This document shows, one piece after another, positions 12,301-24,300 of a DNA stretch of 64,000 bases (position 1 is its first letter; every line of letters starts with the position of its first letter). The notes under the pieces were generated by a model. It was not told where the DNA came from and searched no databases. It saw only the letters and a list, made by a program, of their open reading frames with translations. The stretch lies in the NCBI RefSeq assembly GCF_016097555.1, contig NC_054701.1, positions 3,679,688-3,743,687 of the forward strand. Reading direction: 5' to 3'. The translations under genes were made by a program, and so were the position numbers. The stretch comes from Gigantopelta aegis. Taxonomy: Eukaryota; Mollusca; Gastropoda; Neomphalida; Peltospiridae.

Positions 12301-15300
12301 CAAAACATCAGGCTAAAATATTGAGCGGTTTTATTTTCATCCGATTTTTTAGGTTACACAGTTACTTTTTTCCAGTACTTTTTTTTGTTAAAGGCTGTAA
12401 ATGTGTTGTCTATTTAACCTTCTGAGTACTGCAGGCGAGATATCTCGCCCAACGTCACGTCAGTCGACATACTGTACACTGTATACAGTGCATTCCCCAA
12501 TTCATATTTCCTGCCGTTTTGAACACGACACTCACTGGAAACGGAAATATAATAAAAGAAAAAAGATTTTTTTTCAAAATGGTGGCTTTTGTTTTGATTT
12601 TTTTCAATTGAAAATATCTTGAAATTTTGAGTTCAAAAAGTGGTTTTCAGCAAGTATTTTCGCTTGACAACAATGGCGGCATGTCGCGGTCATTTTCAGG
12701 GATCGATAGCTGATTGTGACAGCTAATTTGATAATAAATTTGATCGTTTTACCAACAACGAAAATTACCAAATATTGCAATATGAATCGTAGTTCGGGTT
12801 TAAAAAAAAAATCTGGTCAGAAAACCACTGTCATCAGGAATAATGGACATAAATACTGGACAGCTGGCCACAAATGCCCGTAAGTAAACGCAACTTTTTC
12901 AATTTTTTGCCTAATTTTAATCACCATTAGCCGATCTAAAAATAATAAAAATTACAAAAAAGACCCGAAAATAATACTTACCGATTCATATATGAACTTT
13001 ATTTCATGTATTTATAAAACATTTAAGTGAATATATGTGAGTAAAAATTAGGAACTTGTACCCAATCAACGTGATTTTTGTTAAAAATTAATCCAGTAGT
13101 CTAAAGGTTAAAAAAAGTAAGACTATAACAGATGACTTATATATTAAAGACTGTAAATGTGTTGTCTATCAGTAAGTCGGTGTAATTACAACAGATTGAC
13201 GCTATGTATTAAAGACTGGACCTGCTCCTTGAAGATGCGTGCGAGGTGAGCGCAGTCGGTTGTTTTGATGAAATCCACCACGTCACCCAGACTCCACTTG
13301 AGCGGGTTCTTCTCCAGCTTCAGCACCTCCTCCTTCTTCAAGCTTGCTTTGGGGATGTACGCCGCCATCAGGCTCGACCCGTGTTTGTCGGGGTGAAGTT
13401 TCTGACAACACACACACATTTCTGTACTAGTCTGCACTTATTAGTCTTAGTACTAGTCTTATTATTAATTATGATTCAACACAAATGGTATCACAATGCT
13501 TGTATAGTCATGTTGTGAATCTAGTATGCACAAGTCTGGAAGCATCATTATTTTCAGTTGCTGAACAACTCACATTACTAATCTCAGAGCCAGTGGAGTA
13601 ATGTCTTATTTAACTACGCACTTAACACATTTTAATTACGATTATATGGTGTCGGACTAGGTTACAGCAGAGTGGAGGTGAAAGACCACTACACGGACTT
13701 CTCTCTCACGTGCCATTAATAACTAAATATTAACTTCCTCATCCAGAACATCTTGTATCAAGTGCTTGAACAGCAGAGTGGAGGTGAAAGACCACTACAC
13801 GGACTTCTCTCTCACGTGCCATTAATAACTAAATATTAACTTCCTCATCCAGAACATCTTGTATCAAGTGCTTGAACAGCAGAGTGGATATAAGTATAAA
13901 AATAAATGAAAAATTTAATGAAACAAAACATCCACATTACAGAAGTGTGAGCAATACCATATTTTATCAAATTTACTCAGGGAATATAACCAGATGATTT
14001 AACAATCACGATACATTAAACTCCAGCAATAAACAATGATCAGGTTTCCATGTTCATTATAACAGTGATGATAATATACTAAGACAATTTGTTAGAGAAA
14101 CACAATCTACCTGGTTTTTGCGGGATGATAAATAGTCATACATTGCAATGTTCTGTAATAATACACATCCCAGTAAGCCAGCAATAAGTATATCCAGCAC
14201 TATATATATTTGTTTTTAATACAAAATAAAATACCATTGTTAAAGTGGCTACACAACAAGTCGAAACAATTAACAATGTTTTGCCCATGCATTAACCTAC
14301 GTACTGAAATGATACACGGAGTGTTTTCTTAGTTAACTGGTCTATGCTGTTAGTTGCTTCTACCTGTAATTCCTGATTGGCAGGTGTGTATTTGATTGGT
14401 AACAAGACGAGCCAATTAATTGACGCTGTCTAGACACAAAAATACATACCGGTATTGTGGAATATTACCTGTCGCCACTAAAATTGTAATGGACATGGTT
14501 TATTACTGTAAATAGTTCTGTAAAACTATTGATTAAGTAGACTTTTCCATCTAAAACCACAGAACTGACCAATTATGTTGTCCCAAAGAAAAAAAAATAT
14601 TATCACTTGGGTATTGTGGGTTGTCGTTTTTGCTCCAACGTAGCATATCAATAGGCCTAATAGTGTACATTTTTCCTTTGGATTATTAAACAGAGAAAAA
14701 TACTATAACCCCATTTTGTTCCGTTAATGCAACTTGAAATATATTTAGTTAAATAGTTTATTATATTATTACGTCATTTATGCTGTTTTACAAGTCAGGT
14801 TGATCAAAGAAAAGCGCCTTGTCGAAAATTACTGCTTTTGTTTACCCTGTACATACAGGAGATGGTCAGGAGCTGACGTCACTTCGCCCCAAGCTATCCC
14901 ACCGGACGTCACAAAAACGAAACAAAATGGCTGCCCCCAGTTAGCAGGAATAATCATGTTTTTTTATTAACTCTAAAATTACGCGTTTTTCATTTGCTAA
15001 AGTGTCAGTATGTGTTTGTGGTCCGGGTATGCATCTTTCCAACACATAAGGCTCTTGTTTGAGTTGACCCTACCTTTAAAAAGAGAGCTACATTCGATGA
15101 TGTGACAGTTACACATTTCATTTTGTACTGAAAATCTCCTGTTACTTATACTGACAAATTATACCTCAGTTAAATCTAGAGTCGGACTTCATTTCTAAAA
15201 TCACAAGTTTTCTTTTATTGAAGCACACTTACCAAATTGCTAAACAAATTGTCTGAGTTTATATATATATTTATATTTTGCCCATTCTCAACCTTTACTA

Positions 15301-18300
15301 CTACACTAGAGGTAGTGATCGTACTCACTGTGTGTAGTTTTGATTTGATTGCAGAGCTGAAGCGCGTGTGAAAGCTGTGATGAATGCTGTGTGCGGTGTG
15401 ATGAGATCCATGCATTATCTTCTTGTGAGTGCGCTTCTCGAAGCTGTACTTTGGCAACTTGGCTCCGCGGGTCTGGATTTCAGAGGGCGGGACAACGTGG
15501 TGGATATATTTCCGTTTGAATGTTGTCTTCAGACTGCTGGAAGTCTCCTGCCACCCGTTTGTGTTCAACCCATTCACCCGCCGCGTCGTCTCAGCAGGAG
15601 GAGACAACTCCTGCTCATCAAACTGTGGTCCAGCACCTTCGGGAGACGGTGGACTTTTCTTGTTGATGATGTTTACTTTCTTCTTCTTTTTTCGCTTCCC
15701 CGGTCGTTTTTCACCATCTGTGAGGTTAGTGTAAGCACCAGGAGGCCGGCCCGGTCCCTTCTTTTTCTTACCCAGATAGCAGGCTAAAAACAAGCAAACA
15801 TCTTATCAAGCTGAACATCTAAACAACTTTGATGAAAACATGCAATCTAATAGATTACGTTCAACAATAAACTGCATTTATTGCTGGGTCACAACTAATG
15901 GTAGAAATAAACTTTCATGTTGTTTTTCTACAAACCAAAAATTTAAAGAATGAGTAAATGAATGTTATACATTTGTTCAATCATTCACTGGCTTGTAATC
16001 AGCAGAAAAAGAAACAACATAAATGTTTATTTTTACCATTAGTTGAATAAATAGGGGAATCCCCAAATTAAGGTGGTGGGATGTAGCCTAGTGTATGCTG
16101 TTATAGGATCAATGACCCTCAATGGATCCTGTTAGTTTTCAACAATTTCAACCAGTGCCAAACAACTGGTATGTCAACTGCAGTGGTATGTGCTGTCCTG
16201 TCTATGAAAAGTGCATGTAATCGATCTCTTGCTTCCCAGATAGGTGAGATGTTTGACCAGGAGAGTGAGCTTGAATCTTGACTGGATATAAACATAAAAC
16301 TGCAGTAAACGTGAAAATAGTGAATGCACAACTCACTGTATTTGGTCTTGGTGAGCTGGTCACAGTTCTCGGGACAGTTCCCGTTGACGAAGTGTTCGCT
16401 GATCAGATACGGACAGCACTCAAGTTTGATGCAGATCTGTCGACAGAACTCCTCCAGCTGCGCGGTCGTTTTACAGATCTCCACCACTGCGCGGTACGAT
16501 TTGTTCTTGTATCTACACAACACAATAAACAACTGATAACATAACAAACAGATAAGATACAGAATTATCCAATGTACTTTATCTGCAAAATGTCTTAAGG
16601 CATTATAAAAGGTCATACTTGTGTTACATGAATCTCTTGTGAGAGTATTTTTCAACAGCAGTAGAAAGGTTGTAATGAGATATTAATAGTAATGCATGTT
16701 GTTTGTCACAGTAGTAGCTCACGAAAGTCATCCCGACAATTTCCATAACCATCTAAAACTATTAAACAAAACGGTTAATGTCAACACTGATGAATGGTGC
16801 TCAGCAAATCTTTGATCAGTTTGCTGTAACAAACTCAATTCCTAATTATGTGAAGTCTAATTTAACACGTACACCCTTTGCCTTCAAGATCCATCATATT
16901 ATCCGCTGATGTTACATGCATAAAAATTGAAGTGTGTTACCAAAATATTCACACATTTTAATATTGGTGGTCGGCTACTGAGAGGGTTAGGGTCTTGTAA
17001 CAGCCTAAAGTGGCGGATCCCATTAACATGTATCTCAAGTATCGTCGTAACCATATCTTAAGTTTTGGACGAAGACTATGGAAAATGTTGGACAAACAGT
17101 TGAAAACCCTAAAACACTTTACAGACAATTAACAATCCACAATTCTGGATAAATCGGGAAAACTTTCATCTCTGTTTTCACTGGATATTTATTTTTTAAA
17201 TATTTTGTTAAAATATATAACAGATATCCTGTAATATCTCACTTGAGTAAAGATGTGAAGAGCAATACAACTGATTTCCAAGCCACTCACTTTGCTTTGA
17301 GTATTTGCTGAAACATGGTTGGGTTGGGTTTGCCGTCCATCTGGATTTCGTGCAGGACGCGTGACGACTTGTACGCCACGTTGATCAGCATGGTGAGAAC
17401 CTCCTTCATGACGAGCTTGATCGGCCCCGGCCCCACGCACTTGGGCAGCTCCGCTATCCTCCCCTTGCTCAGGTATGGGCCCGAGAAACACTTGTGGTTG
17501 AAGAAGATCTTCGGACACCAGTTGTTTCCTGCAATACGTCATTCACACACTCAATGTACTTTGGGTTTGTATCAACTAATGTGTATTTATTTTGTATTCC
17601 TTAACTGAATGGCTGCTTGTCATTTATTTTGAAATAAGTTAGGAATGCCCACTTAATTTGTATAAGAATGTTCATTTATTTTGAAATAAGTTAGGAATGC
17701 CCACTTAATTTGTATAAGAATGTTCATTTATTTTGCAGTAAGTTTAGAAGGTATGCTTAATTTGTAAAAGTCAAGACTGTTAATTTATTTATTAGTAAGT
17801 TAGGAATGTCCATCTATTTTGTCTTACTGATCTTTCAATCGAGCATATCAACAGCTTCATGGTCGTGGTTCTTTAATCATATAACAATTCTAAACGTTAT
17901 ATTGTTGTTAATCAAACATACAGCAATTTAGTACCAAGACCCATTACTTCTAAAATGTTTAGTCTGGATGATGTCAGTGTTTTCCTTATTTTTAAGTAGT
18001 CAGTAAAATATGCACATTGATAAAATGGTCTCCAATAACAAGAACATCTCCTGTGATGTATCAATGTAACATTGTGTAACTATAAACTTACCTCCATTGC
18101 TGCTATTTTTCACTTGAGTGTATGTGTCTCCTTCATTCCAGTTATCTTCATCAGCCTCTCTGAAAAAAACAAATAATTTAAAAATAAACAGTAGTAGTGT
18201 CATAAATATCTTCAACTATCTGGAGGTTAAACTCTTTATTAAAACATTACCAAAAATTATTATATTTTAGGGATTTCACATTGTAGAATAATTAAAATTA

Positions 18301-21300
18301 TGTAGTAATAAAGATTATTTATTGTATTGTTTTTGTGTCTGATGGCCACAATGTCATACAATTTACTCAATTCTGAATGGATGACTTTATTGAAAACAAA
18401 AAAGTTATCCTTATGAAAATTATATATTTTTCAAGCTAAAGAAGTTAAGTTTTGATCTGGAATTTTTTGTGATTCTATTGATGTACAACTGTCCTAAATA
18501 CTGTAGATCCTGAAATTAATGCAATCATAATATAAATGCGAAAAATGCAAGCTTGTGTTATTCTCATTAATAATATGACACATTTATTTCTATGTTTTGT
18601 TTATGTATCCCACGTTATTAAAATAAAACAAACAAAGATTAAAATTCTAATATATAACACAACTGAAAAACAATTCATTGTAGGCGAGACAGACTGTTGA
18701 ATAGTCCAGCAAGTGATGTGTCACACGCTATTTAAACAAACAAAGATTAAAATTCTAATATATTTATAAAACAACTGGAGCACAGTTCATCGTAGAGGCG
18801 ACAGACTAATTGTCCAATAGTCTAGCAAGCTGCCAGCCACGTTGTGATTGCAGGTTCCTTTGGTCACCCTGTCAAAAGCCAACACGATACATCATGTGTG
18901 AATAGGTTTTAGCACGCTAATCCTGAGGTCAACTGTTTCTTTGATTTCACTGTTCAAGTTCGCTGCAACTTAGTCGACATAACAATGGGTGAATTGTTCT
19001 TTCGTTAGAATTTTTAAATATGTCTACATTCTTTGGAAGATACAGTTGTAATGGTACATATATGCTAATGTTTAACCAGATTTAGATAACCATACACGTT
19101 ACGTAATTGAATGCTGCAAAAATATGCTTTGAGCTGATCTCACCAAACACATTTGGGACTAAACAGGTTAATTGATGTGTACACAGACATGTTAGTGAGT
19201 TGATCTCATTGAAGACGCCTGTAACTCGGGTTTAACCAAAAAGTACACAGACGTGTGTTGCTAGAAAAGTAATATTTCAAAGGGAGGCCACTTGCATTCA
19301 TTTCATGTCACATTTTAGTCTGCCCACTGTTACTCGCATTAATTTAGGGACGCGTTAAATTGAGGATCTACAGTACCCGGTATACTATAAAACTAGGACT
19401 TTTATACCTCAATATATATATTTTTTTTACATTCTAAACAATGTATAGGTACACTTACGCTGGTTGAACAACCGCAACCCGTTTTCTGATGGGCCCGGTA
19501 AGCCCAAGTTTTCTCGGTGGTTTCAGCTGGTAGCCATTGCTCTCGCACCAGCCGACGGGGAAGAGACTGTGTGAGTCAGCCGTCTCGATGTGACTGGCGA
19601 CGATCTTCATGCTGTTGTCAAGGTGAATCCACATGAGGCGGTCGATAATCTTGGTGATGGTAGCAGCACAGATCTGGTTCGGGTAGTCAGGGTTCACAGC
19701 CTCCAGCTTCATACCCTTCTCAAACTGGTGCTTTGTCGTCTCCTACAGGCACAGCAAAACAACAGTAGCAGACAGTGCTTTCACATCTGTAAACTTTCAC
19801 ATATTTTGACATATTTTTTATATTAGAGCACAAAGTTTAATTAAATGCATTAGGTACATTTTTAACATTTTAGCATTTAGAAAAAATCAGTTTTCCTCCC
19901 ATGATGCATTATTCTTTTATACCCAGTAAGCTGTGTGTAAATGACATTTCACCAAATCAGTTTCTGAAAGTGACACTGAATGACCTTTCTGAATGCATGT
20001 ACAAATGTTTCGCAGGTAAATATGTGGAGAGGTTTGACTTGCTATTTAAATCATTCACTCACCACTGCAAAAGCTGACTCTGGAACAGGGCTAGCTTTAC
20101 AAAAGTCAAGGTATTCCTGCCAGCTGAACTCTGGAGTTGCTTTGTCCCAGCCTAAAACAAAACACAAATATCTACACATTCCTGGTTCATTTTTAAAATG
20201 GTACCCCTGTAGAAATGACTTTCTAGCATATAAGAGACAAAATGGGTGTAATGGATTGAGAAATGTGAGATTTTACAAGCATGGATGTGTTTTTAAAAGT
20301 CACGATGATGGTTCTAAACATGGTACACTGTCACCATGGTTATGGAGTTTCAGAATGCTGATTAAGTTAACTGTGTACCTGATGAGTGAGTAAGTCGGAT
20401 GTTGATTAAGTTAACAGTGTACCTGGTGAGTGAGTAAGTCGGATGTTGATTAAGTTAACAGTGTACCTGGTGAGTGAGTAATTCAGATGCTGATTAAGTT
20501 AACAGTGTACATGGTGGGTGAGTAAGTCAATGTTGATTAAGTTAACAGTGTACCTGGTGAGTGAGGAAGTCAGATGTTGATTAAGTTAACAGTGTACCTG
20601 GTGGGTGAGTAATTCAGATGTTGATTAAGTTAACAGTGTACCTGGTGAGTGAGTAAGTCAGATGTTGATTAAGTTAACAGTGTACCTGGTGGGCGAGTAA
20701 TTCAGATGTTGATTAAGTTAACAGTGTACATGGTGGGTGAGTAAGTCAGATGTTGATTAAGTTAAGAGTGTACCTGGTGGGCGAGTAATTCAGATGTTAT
20801 GTTAACTGTGTACTTCGTGGGTGAGTAATTCAGATGTTGATTAAGTTAACTGTGTACCTGGTGGGTGAGTAAGTCAGATGTTGATTAAGTTAACAGTGTA
20901 CATGGTGGGTGAGTAAGTCGGATGTTGATTAAGTTAACTGTGTACCTGGTGGGTGAGTAAGTCGGATGCTGATTAAGTTAACAGTGTACCTGGTGGGTGA
21001 GTAAGTCGGATGCTGATTAAGTTAACAGTGTACCTGGTGGGTGAGTAAGTCGGATGTTGATTAAGTTAACAGTGTACATGGTGGGTGAGTAAGTCGGATG
21101 CTGATTAAGTTAACAGTGTACATGGTGGGTGAGTAAGTCGGATGCTGATTAAGTTAACTGTGTACCTGGTGGGTGAGTAAGTCGGATGCTGATTAAGTTA
21201 ACAGTGTACATGGTGGGTGAGTAAGTCGGATGTTGATTAAGTTAACTGTGTACCTGGTGGGTGAGTAAGTCGGATGTTGATTAAGTTAACAGTGTACCTA

Positions 21301-24300
21301 GTGAGTGAGTAAGTCAGATGTTGATTAAGTTAACAGTGTACCTGGTGGGTGAGCAATTCAGATGTTGATTAAGTTAACAGTGTACCTGGTGAGTGAGTAA
21401 GTCAGATGTTGATTAAGTTAACAGTGTACCTGGTGGGTGAGTAAGTCAGATGTCGATTAAGTTAACAGTGTACCTGGTGGGCGAGTAATTCAGATGTTGA
21501 TTAAGTTAAGAGTGTACCTGGTGGGCGAGTAATTCAGATGTTATGTTAACTGTGTACTTCGTGGGTGAGTAAGTCAGATGTTGATTAAGTTAACAGTGTA
21601 CCTGGTGGGTGAGTAAGTCAGATGTTGATTAAGTTAACAGTGTACCTGGTGGGTGAGTAAGTCAGATGCTGATTAAGTTAACAGTGTACCTGGTGGGTGA
21701 GTAAATCAGATGTTGATTAAGTTAACAGTGTACCTGGTGGGTGAGTAAGTCAGATGTTGATTAAGTTAACAGTGTACCTGGTGGGTAAGTCAGATCTTGA
21801 TTAAGTTAACAGTGTACATGGTGTTAAGTTAACAGATGCTGATTAAGTTAACAGTGTACCTGGTGGGTGAGTAAGTCGGATGTAGATTAAGTTAACAGTG
21901 TACCTGGTGAGTGAGTAAGTCAGATGCTGATTAAGTTAACAGTGTACCTGGTGGGTGAGTAAATCAGATGTTGATTGAGTTAACAGTGTACCTGGTGGGT
22001 GAGTAAGTCAGATGTTGATTAAGTTAACAGTGTACCTGGTGAGTGAGTAAGTCGGATGCTGATTAAATTAAGAGTGTACCTGGTGGCGGTGTAAGTCGGA
22101 GTCCCTTGCACTGACACCAGTGGACTGGGAAGATAGTCGGAGTTTTGCTGTGACAGCAGATTTTTAACTGGTTGCTCTTCGTTTTCTCTAGGTTATCTAT
22201 CTGGATGAGGAAGTAGTAACTGTCGTACACCTTGACAACAGTTGCTGGGCAGATCTGGTTTCTACTCTCAGGGTTGACAGCTTCCAGCTTCTCGCCGACG
22301 TGGAATGTATGTTGTGGAATGGTTATTTGGTCCTGAAGTAAACAGACAGACGTTTCATTAGTCCTAATGTGATTAACTGAATACAATACATTCAAACTAA
22401 AATGAAATAACCACAAGTCCATGAGTTGTCATTTCTAAATAAAACACTATCATTCCATAAGGTCACATTCGTACATTACCAATACTTGGGCTGTCATTAT
22501 GGTATAATAAAATAATGTAATATATTAAAGTACAACAAATAAATACGGTATTTTTTTTATACATACAAAATTGTTAGGATGTAAAGATAATTTTAGATGC
22601 TATAAAGGTGCTATTAGTCAAAAGCAAGTTAAAATGACAGCAAATTAGGGTCATTGTCTTTAAATGCAAAACACATTATTTTGCTAGTAAATTAAAAACA
22701 CCTTAAATATATCGGCTGGCAGCATCTGTTCCTCCGCTTGTTTGTTGGATTCATCCAGGATCTGCTGGATTTCTGCGGCACTGTGATCTTCAAGGTGTCC
22801 TGTTTTAAAAACAAACAAGGTATTGCAATAATTATTACACCAAAATAACTGTTTAATGCAGTCATACACTTAGAGAAACATTTTAAAATTCTTAATAAGC
22901 ACTAAGTCGTTCATCAGAATAGTTGTGAGAGGATAATAATGCAAGGCCATAAAAACTCCTCCATTCATTTTCTTCAATAATTATTAAATAAATGTGTAAA
23001 CAATGTTACTATTTTACAAAATATTACCGACAACAGCTATATGAAATGAATTTAAAAACAATGTGAAATATCAGCAAAGGTTTATCAGCTAAATGTTGAT
23101 CTTGGGCCCTTTTAAGTAAATATCTACAAAAATAGTTTTTATATGGGTCACTATTTGTTGTCAAGTATCTGAGCTGAGGTAGAGAATGCTTCCAGCTGAA
23201 GACGAGCAGGAATACCTTTGGGTGGTTTGTATTTGTATCCCTTCTGCTTACACCAGCCGATGGGGTGGAGGTGGTGGTTGAGGTAGAAGAGCCAGAAGTC
23301 TGCGCTGCCGGATGCGATGCCCTCGTAGCGTAAGTAGAGGCGGCCGCCCACGTTCTCGACGACCTTGACGATCCAAACGTAGGTCGGACTCACACTGTCC
23401 TGCAGCTCCAGCTTCATGTCCGGCTTCAGCTGGTCAATCGGAGTGGACCCTGTCGTCTGAAACACAGACTGACCATTACTAAACAACACTTAACATACAG
23501 ACAGTCTGACTTCAGCTGGTCAATCGGAGTGGACCCTGTCGTCTGAAACACAGACTGACCATTACTAAACAACACATAACATACAGACAGTCTGACTTCA
23601 GCTGGTCAATCGGAGTGGACCCTGTCGTCTGAAACACAGTTTGACCGTTACTAAACACATAACATACAGTCTGACTTCAGCTGGTCAATCGGAGTGGACC
23701 CCGTCGTCTGAAACACAGGCTGACTGTTACTAAACAATACATAACATACAGACAGTCTGACTTAGCTGGTCAATCGGAGTGGACCCCGTCGTCTGAATCA
23801 GTCTGACTAAATTACTAAATAACACATAACAGATATTATTATACAAGCATAGGTGCTGTATTTAATTTATTTGATGATTATTGTAAGTATACACGTGTAT
23901 GTATTAGATGTTATTTATGATCTGATAATAGTGTTTGACATCCTGAACAGCTGTGACGTATTCCTTGCGGGACGTATTACTTTAATTTAAATCAAGATGT
24001 TTTCAAACGTATGGATAACATAGAGAATAATACATGAGTGTCTGTTAGATACCATTTATCTCATAACGAGTTGTTTTAAAATGTATCTAACAAACAAAAG
24101 CAAGTCTGATAAGTTTTTAAACAACAAGTTGTGAGATAAATGGTATCTAACGGACACAAATGTATTATTCTATTTCTTACATATCCTCAAAAACCAGGTT
24201 TTAATCAAATGTTTACATCTTTTTCGACTAAAAGTTATTTACAGCCGTTGTACTTGTAGCTAACTTACACATCACAGACACATGATTGTCAGGTTAACTA

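Larger units (their letters stand above)
10256..13219. repeat. About 62-bp minisatellite in last SFMBT intron, split by three transposons
   Basis: The unit is about 62 bp, attaaaggctgtaaatgtgt then tgtctattta, an A-run and gactataacagatgacttat. Copies lie at 10256-10457, 10847-10932, about 12385-12417 and 13108-13219. The gaps are filled by a SINE, a Tc1-like transposon and a piggyBac-like element, each with the expected target duplication inside a unit. The copy at 13200-13219 runs to the donor of the SAM exon and shares tattaaagactg with the inner copies. Confidence 0.9.

Noticed and set aside
12401-12622. Plus-strand frame in the piggyBac-like element as transposase remnant
   Set aside because: It starts outside the element and shows no transposase motif.
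15368-15787. Plus-strand 139-codon frame opposite the SFMBT basic exon
   Set aside because: It lies antisense to a well-supported exon and has no features of its own.
17189-17542. Minus-strand frame [12 protein letters not shown] over the SLED exon
   Set aside because: It is the wrong phase; the SLED reading [17 protein letters not shown] is one base off and fits both splice neighbours.
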